Source: Adiantum capillus-veneris (Eukaryota; Streptophyta; Polypodiopsida; Polypodiales; Pteridaceae). Taken from it: a stretch of DNA of 64,000 nt. Of the stretch, positions 40,632 through 50,616 are shown piece after piece. The stretch lies in contig CM043963.1 of the NCBI GenBank assembly GCA_014529385.2, forward strand, positions 107,512,412 to 107,576,411, in the 5' to 3' direction. The position numbers were made by a program, and so were the translations under genes. Every line of letters starts with the position of its first letter. Position 1 is the first letter of the stretch. The notes beneath the pieces were generated by a model. It saw nothing but the letters and a program-made list of their open reading frames with translations. It did not search any database and was not told the origin of the DNA.

Positions 40632-42600
40632 ACTGTACGCAACCATTCTTGAACAAAAATTGAGTAGATGGGCAGAGAATGAGGGCATAAGGGCAACAGG
40701 ACAAGCTGGATTCAGGAGGGGTTATTCCACTTTAGATCGTATTCTTACGGTCAGAGCCATTAATGAGGAAGGAAGAGCAAGCGGGAGAAGGATGTATGTG
40801 GATTTTCGGAAAGCTTTTGATACAGTACCAAGGGCCGGATTGATGCGCAGGATGCAAGAGTTAGGGGTCCCCAAAGAGATTATTTGGGAGATCATGGCCT
40901 TATACGGGTCAGTAACTGGTTATGTACGTACTCCAGAAGGGGATTCCGACATTGTTCATTCCACCGTTGGAGTAAAGTAGGGATGCCCACAGTCCCCTAC
41001 TTTATTTGGTATGTACATAGATGAGGTATCAGATTACATTGATAGAGAGGGTGACAGAGGTGCTCAACTTGCAGGGTCATGGATCCCTTTGTTGTTGTAT
41101 GTAGATAATATTGTATTGATAGCAGAATCACCAGATGGAATGCAGAGGCAGCTAGATGCATTACATGAATTCACGGAGGACAGTGGACTGTCGGTAAACT
41201 TGGGTAAAACCAAAGTTACGGTGTTTAACACCACACCGCAGTGGGTTAGGAGATCGGCACCTACATTTGCATATGGCCAGGATACAGTAGAGTACATAGA
41301 TGCATACACATACCTTGGTGTGGTATTTGTAGGACCGAAGTTTACTCTTAAGAAAGTAGCGGATGCTAGATTGTCTAGAGCCTCTGCGGCCTTGGGAGGG
41401 TTGGAGAGGATGTGTTCACAAGTGCAGTTTCAGGAAACCATGACAAAACTTTGGCTCTTTGATACTGTGGTGGCTTCGGCTATGCTTTATGGGGTCCAGA
41501 TTTGGGGACCATCTGTGGATCAGGATAATTGGAAGTCAATGGAGAGACCTTTGGTATCTATGATTTCCCGAATGATTAGAGCCAAGGCCTCCGTACCACA
41601 CACAATTACCCGAGTGGAACTAGCTGCCCCTCCGATAGAAATTGAAGCTCTTACCAGATCAGTGTCCTTTATACATGGTTTGTGGGATACAAATAATTGC
41701 CGATATACTAGACTGGCCCTCGAATCCTCTCGACAATTAGCAATGAAAGGGAATACATCATGCTGGTATGCGCAACTGTCCTCGTGGTTTCAGAGACACG
41801 GGTTCAGTATGGAAAGATTACCCCCCTTCCAATACTCTCTTGAGGCTCCATCACTGACAATTACCCGAACGGAGATTAATAAAATCATCCGCCAGGATCT
41901 TATACAGTTGGATACTAAGAGGACATGGGTAGACCCTACACAAGAATTGGGCACGAAGATGGCCGACTACAAAGAAAACTTCCTACAGCTATCTGAAGAT
42001 GGATTTGTGATTTGCCCGAGCTACATGGATACCCACCTGTCTCATGGTTTGAGATGTGCTATTGGTTAGATTCGTACATCCTCACACCAGCTGGAAATTG
42101 AATTTGGCAGATTTAGGGGAATCCCACCTGAGAGCAGAATTTGCAAGTTATGCGGAATGGAGCCGGAGACAGAATTACACTACATATGACATTGCACCGT
42201 ATACTATGAGATACGTGGGCGTTTACATTGCCTATTTAAAGAAGGCTTTGGACCTCTAGATAGAGTCATGCAATACCAAGATCAAAGATGCTTAGGCTTG
42301 TACCTACTGGAACTACATCGGCACAGGGATAATCTAATGAGAAGACAAAGAGCACTACAGCCTCAGAGGCAGATCACAGATTTCTTCGGATCGAGAGAAG
42401 CAGGAGTGGAAGGAGAAGCAAGAGGCCAGCAGCCAGCACAAAGGAGTACCCACATTCATACCAAAGGCACCCTCATTGACAGGGCGATTGAGCTTAGGAA
42501 ATCGAGACGACCACGACCGAGATGCAGAAGCGCACTTCACGAGAGGAGACTACAACAAAGGATTAGAAGCATTCTAGCCAGACACCCAGAATGCTCCTAA
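40632..42600 (+). pseudogene. LINE-a ORF2 (RT, zinc motif, PIP-box tail), three nonsense codons
   Basis: One continuous frame of about 655 codons, broken only by stops at 40978-40980, 42067-42069 and 42187-42189, with no frameshift. RT blocks include ILEQKLSRWAE, GFRRGYSTLDRI, YVDFRKAFDTVPR, GCPQSPTLFGMYIDE and the catalytic motif, which reads YVDN where LINE-b has YADD, so a catalytic Asp is lost. The zinc motif CKLCGMEPETELHY follows, then a charged tail with QRQITDFF (42364-42387), a canonical PCNA-interacting peptide. The final stop is at 42598-42600. Confidence 0.85.
42364..42387 (+). other. PIP-box motif in the LINE-a C-terminus
   Basis: QRQITDFF fits Q-x-x-(I/L/M)-x-x-(F/Y)-(F/Y) exactly and has the TD pair found in high-affinity p21-type peptides. 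Human LINE-1 ORF2p also binds PCNA through a PIP box, located between endonuclease and RT; here it is C-terminal. Confidence 0.65.
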
Positions 42601-42789
42601 GAAGTTTATTTAATACTTTGTATTTAGTTTTTCACATTTATTTTCACACTCACACTTTTCACACTTAGTACTTTAGTACTAAGGTACCCAGACATTGTAA
42701 CAGATTCACCACTTTTGTATCAGTTTGGTCTCATAGGTCATTCTGGCCTTTTGAAGACGTTAATATAGCATTTCATTTCATTTCATTTC

Positions 42790-43032
42790 TCTCATGCTTT
42801 TGCATAGAATTTCAGCCCTGAATTGCGTAGGCAAAAGCGTTCGTACAGCTGCCGTAAAACGCAGACTTCCGTACAGCCAGTGCCACATCAGCACTCCGTA
42901 TTTTCCGCCGGGTTTTGCGGGCTGGCCACGTCAGCATTTCAGCGTGAAATCCGGGACTGCTTGGCTGCCAGAGAGAGTGTGTGAGTGTTTTTGCTGCCCC
43001 ATTTGGCCACGCCACGGCACGTGTTTGTGACA
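42790..43032 (-). repeat. Gypsy-type LTR fragment between two LINE copies
   Basis: On the minus strand it starts TGTCACAAACACGTG at 43032 and contains TGACGTGGCC and TGATGTGGCA modules seen in the gypsy E LTR. It is cut on the left by the LINE-a 3' end. It interrupts LINE-b on the right. Confidence 0.65.
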
Positions 43033-44602
43033 GTACCCCATGACTCTGGAGAGTGGTCCAAAACCCTCTCTGAACAAGCAATGGAAGCGGCCTCATATCC
43101 CGTAGTAGATGGGGCAGCGGCATGTGTAGTGCAACTCTGTCTCAGGCTCCATGTCATGCAAGGGGCATGTCCTGGCCTCTGGCGGTACTCCGTTGTATCT
43201 CCCAGTCTCAATCTACAGCAGGTGTGAAGACGTGCGTATCTGGCCAATCGCACATCGTATCCCATGAGACAGGTGGGTATCCATGTATCTGGATCTCGTC
43301 ACAAAACCGTCCTCCGTAAGCTGGAGAAGGTACTCTCTGTAGAAAGCCATCTTCGTGCCTAGCTCATGTGCTGGCTGTATCCATGTCCTCTTGGTGTCTA
43401 GCTGAGTCAAGTCCTGGCGGATGAGCCCGGTGATCTCGGACTATGTAAGAGTGAGAGATGGTGCATCCAGTGAGTACTGGAAGGGTGGCAGTCTGTCTAT
43501 GCTGAACCCATGCGCGTGAAACCATGATGTCATCTCCCTGTACCAGCATGCGGTATCTCCCTGCATGGCTAACTGTCGAGAGGACTCAAGTGCAAGGTGG
43601 GCATATTTGTCTCTGGGAAGTTCCCACATGCGGTGTATGAAGGAGACTGATCTGGTGAGCGCCTCAAGCACTAGTGGGGGGGCCGCTAGCTCTACTCGAA
43701 TAATGGCACGTGGTACTGAAGCCTTGGCTCTAATGAGCCGCGAGATCATAGAGACCAGAGGTTTCTCCATGTCCCCCCATCCATCAGTGCGACCCGACCT
43801 CCCGTGATGATCCAATGAAGGTCCCCATATCTCAGCTCCATAGAGCAATGCAGAAGCCACCAAAGTGTCAAAGAGCCAAAGCTTCGTCCGAGGCTCTTGA
43901 AACTGAACCTGCGAACACATCCTCTCCAATCTACCCAATGTTGCATGGGCTCTAGTCAATCTGGTCTCTGCTGCCCTCAATGAAAATGCTGGTCTGCTAA
44001 AAACCACTCCAAGGTAAGTGTAAGCATCTGTATACTCCACTATCTCCTGGCCATATGTGAATGTAAGTGCTGATCTCCTGATCCACTGTGGGGTGGTATT
44101 AAACACCATAACCTTGGTTTTAAAACCAAGGTTGACAGACAAACCACTTTCGTGGGCAAACCTATGCAAAGCATCCAAATGACGTTGCATCCCTTTGCAT
44201 CCCCTCTGGGGAGTCGGAGATCAACACAATATCATCAGCATATAACAATAGTGGAATCCATGTCCCTGCCAGCTGTGCACCTCTATCATCATCGCTCTCA
44301 ATGTAGTTAGCAACCTCATCCACATACATACCGAATAGAGTAGGAGAGAGCGGGCAGGTGTAGATAGACCCTCTGAGGTGCGTACATGCCCCACTACTGT
44401 CCTGTATAATGCCATGATCCCCCAAATAAGGTCTGTGGGTACTCCCATCTCCTGTAGTCTGCACATCAAATTTCAATCTAGCTCTGGGTATTGTGTCAAA
44501 TGCTTTGCGGAAGTCCACAAAGCTACAATAGATCCGTCTCCCATGTGATCTGCGTGCAATCTCTTCCTCTCTGCCCATCTACTGAGCTGCTGCTCAAGAA
44601 TG
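43033..44602 (-). pseudogene. LINE-b: second copy of the same LINE, frameshifted
   Basis: Minus-strand translation gives LSRWAERKRLHAD, FVDFRKAFDTIPRA, an intact YADDIVLISDSPEGMQR (near 44235), LSVNLGFKTKVMVFNTTPQW, the body matching LINE-a and LHDMEPETELHYTCRC. The first zinc ligands differ (CPLH). Frame changes occur near 44165, 44220, 44470 and 43440-43550. It starts at almost the same codon as LINE-a and ends at the LTR at 43032, so the C-terminal tail is missing. It lies tail to tail with LINE-a. Confidence 0.85.
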
Positions 44603-45189
44603 GAGAGAGAGAGAGAGGGGAACCCTACGCTGGCTGCTCTGCCGTATGCGACCTCTGCCCTGCTGCACAATAGCCCGAGCTTAGCACAGCAGCCTCGCGC
44701 GCGTCCTGCTGCCCCTGTCGCGCGACCCCTGGCCTCCGCGACGCGCGATTTCTGCAGCCCAACCACGCGCGTCCTGCTATCCCTGCTGCGCGACTTCTGG
44801 CCTCATTCATGCGTGACTTCTGCTGCCCAGCCACGCGCGCTCTGCTGCCCTGCTTTCTGCTGTTGTAGCCTCGGCACTGCAGCGCAGTTTGCCTACACTG
44901 GTGCCAACTGTCCTCGTTACAGCATAGCATACATACATGCTTCCACTTCCTGCAGTGCCTTATATTTCCAGAATTTCACCAGTGGCTCGCAGCAAATTGA
45001 CTTGCCTTTGCAACAGGTACTTTATCCCAGTGAATCGAAAGAGCTGTTCACGGTTGAGAGTGCTAACCATTGCTGGCTTTAGTACCTTAACATTGTTTAG
45101 CTGTTGTGTTCCTCCTCACAACATCTTTTCTCAAATTTCTCCTCTCAGCTTTTTTTTTTTTTTTTGGGGGGGGGGGGGGGGGGGTGTGC
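44603..45189. repeat. GC-rich minisatellite and T16-G19 run
   Basis: Between 44694 and about 44850 a 68-bp unit with CACGCGCGTCCTGCT and GCGCGACTTCTGGCCT recurs about 2.3 times. T16-G19 is at 45150-45184. Frames across the repeat are not convincing genes. Confidence 0.7.
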
Positions 45190-47421
45190 GCTTCAAGATT
45201 TCGGACTTCTACCATTGGTCTGTTCGTGCTCCGTGGCGGCCACCACAACTGCACCGGGCGTCAAGACGGCTGCCTACGCACCCTTCACTTGGACATATGA
45301 CCTGACTACGGAAGACCTAGCAAGTATCAAGGCAGAAACCAGAAATTACTTGGGCCGGACATTGCGCATGGTGGGCCTCTCCCCTTCACGTGGCACAGTT
45401 CTAGAGCGGCTCCAATCTGCCCTCGATGGCTCAAAGGCAGCATCTTAAAGCTCATCATGCTGGGTTGTGGCATCTTTCAGATGCAACTTTTAGACGATCG
45501 CTGTGCCGAGTCTTTCTACAGTCGCACTCCTATTGTTGCAGGGACCCGGCTATTGGTTTTAGAGCGCTGGACACTAGACTTCGATGTTGAGGAGTTTGAT
45601 CGCCAGCAGTAGTCCCTCAGTTTCTGGTTACTCTCTCTTTTCCATCCCCCCGGCCCATCTTTCATGTTGTGTTACTGGCGTAGCCGCTAGATGGGGCTTT
45701 GTTATATCAAGTTCACTGGCTACAAAGATCGGCACACCGTGGATACAAGTTTACGCTCTTGGAGACACCCATTTTCCGGATACAGTACGACTTCGCGATC
45801 CCACCACAGAGCAGGTTTATCCACAAAGGTTGGTGATTATTGGTCGTTCGGACTAGTGTCTCAGATGCCATCAATTTGGGCACATGGTGAGAGACCGTCC
45901 TTCCCACCCGCCTCGTCATCCTAAGCCACTGCATCCCCAACCTCACGGCATAGCAGAGGGTTGGCAGAAGGCCCCTTGTCGCCATACCTTTCGGCGTGCG
46001 TGTCACAGGCTTGGGCACCCCAAGCAGAGAATCCGACACGACACACGAGATAATCCCTTCAAATACTTCACAACTTTAAAATCACAGTTCAATTTGAGAC
46101 GACACAGCCCGGGGTAGTTCCATGCCCAGAGGTATTGGCTAGCCCCTTACGGTATTTCTTTTATATTAATGCTTGATCAAAGTTACAACTCCCGCGGGTC
46201 CTTGGCTCTTAGACTCTATGTCCAGATGCCCTCCAGAGTGAGGCCCTTGGGTTTCTTTTATTCTTACAAAGGGTTGCCAAAAGCAGAGCCCCAAAAGCAG
46301 TTAAACTCAAAAGCAAACTGTCCCAAAAGCAACTAGTCCTCAAAAACTGGCCAAAAGAAGCCATTGCAAATTACGGAATTCCGTACAGCTGCCACATCAG
46401 CATGTCAGTGTGAATTGCAGATGTCCGTACAATTGCCACGTCATCAATTAGTCAGCGCAATTTCCAGACAGTACGTACAATCTGCCACGCCATCTGCTGC
46501 TCTGCGTGTGTCCGAGCAGTACTGCCACATCATCATTTTGTGATACAGCGCCTCCTTCTGCAGCACCACACCCACTAGCTCGATAGCCTACCTCCCTGAC
46601 AGTCTCACAGGTGGTTTGGTCACTACCGGCGGACATACCCTCTACTTTGCGGCATCTGCCAAGAGCTACCTCACATTTAGCTATGGAGACCAACTTCCCA
46701 CCTCTGCCTGCCGCGACAGCCCCTTCTCCCATTCCGCCCCCACCTACTGACACTGGAGCTCCATCAACCCCTGGCAAACCTCTCCCCCCCCCCCCCCCCC
46801 CCCCCCCCCAAAACCTTGCCCATAGCATACCACCCTGTCCACCTCTCGTGTGAGCCCCACCACCCCCTCATGTTCCTCGATCCTTCATAGCTTCTATGGT
46901 ACCAGCTTGGCAATTTTCTAGAGCTGAGTATAGCGGTGATAGCACTGGTCTGTTATTGGTTCGGTCGGCTGCACATTTTATGGCGTGCATAAAGGCATGC
47001 TCTCTTCTAGGTAGTCGGCAAAGTCCCATGCTCTCCTTCTCCCTAGATTTTGTTATTCGCCGCACCTTGCAGTCTATCCAGACTTGGGCAGGCTGCATTT
47101 CATCATGCATTGCAACAGACAGACTAGCACAGAGCGTAGGAGTTATACGGTGGCTACACAAAGAGGATTGCCATTGTTTACCATTGGTTCCATAAGTGGA
47201 CCATACATGATACTACCCCAATCCAATCACCCTGCCAGTATGGTCAGAGTCGGTAGTAATCTCCACAGTGGGATGCCCTTTTGACTACTTCAGTTCTTGG
47301 TTTATAGTTGCTCGCTCCTTTGCCCCAGGGCAGCTTCTACGACCACTACCACATGATGAGGATGCGCTTCCATTGGCTCTTGTTCCAAGGTTTCGGCCAG
47401 GGACCAAGAGAGCTCGACATT
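45190..47421 (+). pseudogene. LINE-c ORF1-like region, interrupted by an LTR
   Basis: The part before the LTR includes LGDTHFPDTVRLRDP and a zinc knuckle CLRCHQFGHMVRDR (45860-45901) whose last Cys is Arg. After the LTR (46001-46547) comes METNFPPLPAAT, a proline-rich stretch with a C26 run at 46784-46809, and an ending RFRPGTKRARH followed by a stop near 47421. Order and spacing fit ORF1 of a plant L1-type LINE, because an endonuclease start follows at 47490. Several frame changes are present, and assignment of the first 400 bp is uncertain. Confidence 0.5.
46001..46547 (-). repeat. Solo gypsy-type LTR in LINE-c ORF1
   Basis: On the minus strand it begins TGTATCACAAAATGATG at 46547 and ends GCCCAAGCCTGTGACA at 46001, resembling the ends of gypsy C and E LTRs. 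It carries the conserved box as AAGAAATACCGTAAGGGGC and four GTGGCA modules. No internal element and no clear target duplication are seen. Confidence 0.75.
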
Positions 47422-47489
47422 GATTCTTAGTCTTGTAGCCGTTGACATAGTTCACTGTTTATGTATGCCTTTGAGGTTTTGGACTCATC

Positions 47490-47800
47490 ATTGGTTGACA
47501 CATAAATTTACATATTGTCACGTGGAATGTCAATGGTTTGCATCACACTAGCATCAGTGGTCTCAGAAGGATTTAGACGAGGAGCGCGCATACTCGACTT
47601 GGTGTTACTTGATGCTTCATTGTGTAAGTTGAGTCAGGATGTTTGGACATGCACTGGTTCTACCGATCCCGCGTTCCATTTGGTTATATGCATTACTGCG
47701 TCTTCCAAGGCTTGCAGACAAACAACTGCAGAGAGGTGACGAGGCTTGTTCCTTTGGGAGCGAGAGTTACAGGACTGTTTGAGTTGCATGACTAAGTGTC
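47490..47800 (+). pseudogene. LINE-c ORF2 endonuclease start
   Basis: Translation reads NINLHIVTWNVNGLHHTSISGLRR, the first motif of the apurinic-type endonuclease (WNVNGL) at the N-terminus of LINE ORF2. Stops and frame changes follow at once. The reading is lost near 47800, where gypsy E gag begins. A separate RT piece of a LINE resumes at 50412. Confidence 0.7.
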
Positions 47801-47829
47801 TCTCTGGTGTCAACCTCACGCTCTCTAAG

Positions 47830-48795
47830 GAATTCATCTCCTGGACTCTTGGAGTTTTTGGCGTACACCGAAACCATGGATGACTATAACCAAAGGTTTC
47901 TCAACGTGTACCTTCCGGTGTCCTTCTTTGAGTTCATTTCCTTGGAGGACCAATGCGAGTGCTACACCATTGGACTAGCATCACCATTGCAGGAATATTG
48001 TCTCTCCAAGCAAGTCTCTACCATGCAAGAGCTTATGGACCATGCCGCGGTCGGCTACAAACTGATGAAGGGAAAGCTAGAGTTTACCACAGAAGAACCT
48101 CCGGCCACTAACCACAACTCTCGCCAACAAAGAACAAATTCTCGAGAGTCTCGTGAAAGTCAACCACAAAGGCCTCGTTTGACACCTCAACAACGAGACA
48201 CCTTACTACAGGACGGCCAATGTTTTGGATGGTTTCAAATAGGACATAACTATTTTGGTTGTCCCCAACGCACTGACAGACCCGCGGAGCCGACTCCCGC
48301 GTCGACGGTCAACAGAAACCCGGGACCATCTCCAACCAAACGAGCTAAACCGGCCATTGGATTAGTACCTAACATCTATGGCATACGCCTTGAAAGTACA
48401 AATGAATTGTGTCGAGCATATGGCAAAGTCAACGGTTTGAAATCCCTAATTTTCTTTGACCCAGGAGCTACAAAGAACTTCATCCATCCACAATTCTTGA
48501 AGCAGATGGACTTTGATTATGATGTAGAGGGTGGAGAAATTGAAGTTGAGCTAGCCCAGGGCAAACTCAGAAAGTGGTACCACTCATTGGTGCTCTTCCA
48601 GTGACTATCCAAGATTATCATGGAAAAGCGGATTTCCACATTATGAAGTTGGGCAATTGTGATGTTCTATTAGGCATGCCTTGGCATGACAAGAATGATG
48701 CGACTCTCGAGGTTTGGGACCGAGCCATCACTGTGATGCAAAAGGGCAAGTCAGTCGTCCTCAAAGTTCGGTTGTCTGAACAAAACCTTGAATGA
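47830..48795 (+). pseudogene. Gypsy E gag and protease
   Basis: The gag core reads EFLAYTETMDDYNQRFLN and STMQELMDHAAVG. The zinc knuckle CFGWFQIGHNYFGC (near 48221-48262) has Trp in place of its second Cys. Protease shows LIFFDPGATKNFIHP (near 48450-48495), again D-P-G. A frame change near 48575 separates it from GNCDVLLGMPWHDKND. The frame then ends in a stop at 48793-48795 soon after the protease, where gypsy D continues into RT. Confidence 0.8.
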
Positions 48796-49700
48796 ACTCT
48801 CTAGTTGTTTTATAGTTAGATACTTTTGAACTTTGTCTGAGAAGTATTGTTTGAAACTTTGTTTGAAATTTGTTTGAATGGATGCTATCGTGTCTTGGTG
48901 CCGATTTGAAATGTTTGACTCTGGTTTTAATACTTGTTTCAATGATTGGTGATTTTACTCCCGGGTGGAGGGTGAGAAATGATGTTTGAGAATGCTTGTT
49001 CATACTCATGGCCCAGACGCTTGTGATTATTTGCGGGGGAGTATTGAATGATTGAAAAGTGTTGTTTTACTCATGGCCTGGACCCTTGTGGTTATTTACG
49101 GGGGGAGTATTGTTGTTGGTACTCATGGCCCGGACCTGCATGGTTATTTACGGGGGGGGGTATTAAGAAGTTGGAGCAGTGGTTACTCTCATCACCTCCA
49201 AACGACGCAGGCTGTGGTCTGGGGGGCGTTTGGTTGTAAAAGGCCTCTATATCTCATGGCCCGGACCTTTTTAGGTTATTTACGAGAGGAGTGATGAGGG
49301 AGTCGTTGAACAGCTCATGGCCTGGACGTGGATGGTTATTTACGAGGGGAGTGTTCATCGGCGGCTTTATGTTTCTGTCTTGTAACATGCATATGTGAGC
49401 ATTTGTGTTGTATTGTGATGTGCCAACCACTGAATATTCCTAATTGGATGAGATTGCCTGGGTATGTAATTTTGGTGCATCAAGACACCCGTGGAAGATC
49501 AATGCGGTCTGGGTGTGATGTCTAATTTTACTACGCCGGAATATCGAGAGTTCCAATCTGGACGAAAGGAGAAGCCAACTCCTTGATCCAAAGAGCCGAA
49601 AGGAGAAGCTAACTCCTTAACAAAAAGAGCAAACCGAATGTCCATCGGAATGACCCTCAGAAATTTTTTGAGCTAACTTGAGTTGTTTTGCAGATATGTT
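48796..49700 (+). repeat. Gypsy E 3' region with five copies of a 40-bp module
   Basis: CTCATGGCC(C/T)(G/A)GAC, a variable 5-8 bases, then GGTTATTTACG and a G-rich AGT recur at 49005-49042, 49070-49108, 49122-49163, 49253-49292 and 49314-49352. Spacing is irregular, so it is not a simple tandem array. No coding frame is convincing. Confidence 0.75.
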
Positions 49701-49738
49701 GTAATCGCGGACGATTACTCTCTTTCTAGAAGGGGAGA
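49701..49738 (+). promoter_or_regulatory. Gypsy E pre-PPT hairpin and polypurine tract
   Basis: GTAATCG (49701-49707), loop CGGA, CGATTAC (49712-49718), then AGAAGGGGAGA and the LTR at 49739. Confidence 0.65.
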
Positions 49739-50411
49739 TGTCACAAACTGCTCACGTGTCAAAGCCTTGAAGAATGGAGCCAACTTGCAGATGCCGGCCG
49801 AGGGGCCTAAACCCTAAGAAGAACAAGTAACAGAAGAAGAAGTCCTACCAACTTATGGGGACCCCTTCTGATGGGGCCCCAAGTGACATAAAGGAATTAA
49901 AATAAAGCAGGACCCACCCACACACACACGCAGTTGATGACGTGGCAGCAGTACGGACGTCCCAGAAATTACACTGACAGTGCTGACATGGCAGGCCGTA
50001 TGGATTTCCATGTTTTGCGCTGACATGATGACGTGGCAGGCTGTACGGATCTTAGTAAATTATGCTAGCAACTTTTTGGCATTTCTTTTGGACCAGAAGC
50101 TTTTGAGTTTGAAGGCTTTTCATTGTAAACTACTTTTGGGGCCTAGGGCCTTTAAATATGAGGCCATGAGCTCATTCTCGGGCATGCTTCGTGGAGAAGG
50201 TGCAGAGTTTGGAGTACCAGCTTGTAATGTGTTGATGCAATATAAAGAAATACCGAAAGGGACGCCAAGGTTTGGGGCCAATACTCTTTGGGGTGGAATT
50301 CCGCCACTGTGTCGTGTGTCGTCTCTCTCTTTCAGTTTAGTTGTTATTGAAGAATTAAAAGTTTGTTCAGTCTATTCTTTTCTATTGGCACGTGGTGCCC
50401 GTCTTGTGACA
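49739..50411 (+). repeat. Gypsy E 3' LTR, 673 bp
   Basis: Starts TGTCACAAACTGC and ends GTGCCCGTCTTGTGACA. It contains the conserved box at 50241-50282 and three TGAC(G/A)TGGCAG modules at 49938, 49984 and 50029. Confidence 0.8.
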
Positions 50412-50580
50412 AGGCTTATGATAGAGTAGATTGGGGTTTCTTAGAGGGCACTATTGGGAGGATGGGGTTCTCCTTGCCGTGGATCAGAGGTGTATCTGCA
50501 TCATATTGTTTGCAAAGTTCGCGGATTGTTTCCAAAGGCCGAGCCTCGTAAATAGTTTTTGCACCATGCTTTGTCACATA
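50412..50580 (+). pseudogene. LINE RT fragment after gypsy E
   Basis: Reads KAYDRVDWGFLEGTIGRMGF and SLPWIRGVSAS, the A-motif region of plant L1-type LINE reverse transcriptase. It is probably the continuation of LINE-c, with the segment between endonuclease and RT lost. Confidence 0.7.
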
Positions 50581-50616
50581 CTCTCCTCGTTTTGTATCGC
50601 TAGATACAGTAGGTGT

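Larger units (their letters stand above)
40632..42789 (+). mobile_element. LINE-a: 5'-truncated non-LTR retrotransposon
   Basis: Contains RT, a cysteine-rich zinc motif and a basic C-terminus, followed by a 3' untranslated region and a short ATTTC repeat (42766-42789), a typical LINE 3' end. Endonuclease and the first RT motifs are missing, the usual result of incomplete target-primed reverse transcription. It lies in the presumed host intron in sense orientation. Confidence 0.85.
47802..50411 (+). mobile_element. E: gypsy element with gag-protease only and a 3' LTR
   Basis: Plus-strand gag and protease (to 48795) are followed by about 940 bp of non-coding sequence with repeats, a hairpin, polypurine tract and LTR. 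RT, RNase H and integrase are absent, and the 5' LTR and gag start are missing. It lies between two parts of a LINE, so it probably inserted there and was later trimmed. It may be a deletion product or a gag-only non-autonomous type. Confidence 0.75.

Noticed and set aside
49005-49352. Regular direct repeats that could suggest a CRISPR-like array
   Set aside because: Spacing is irregular, the repeats lie in a retrotransposon 3' region, and the genome is eukaryotic.
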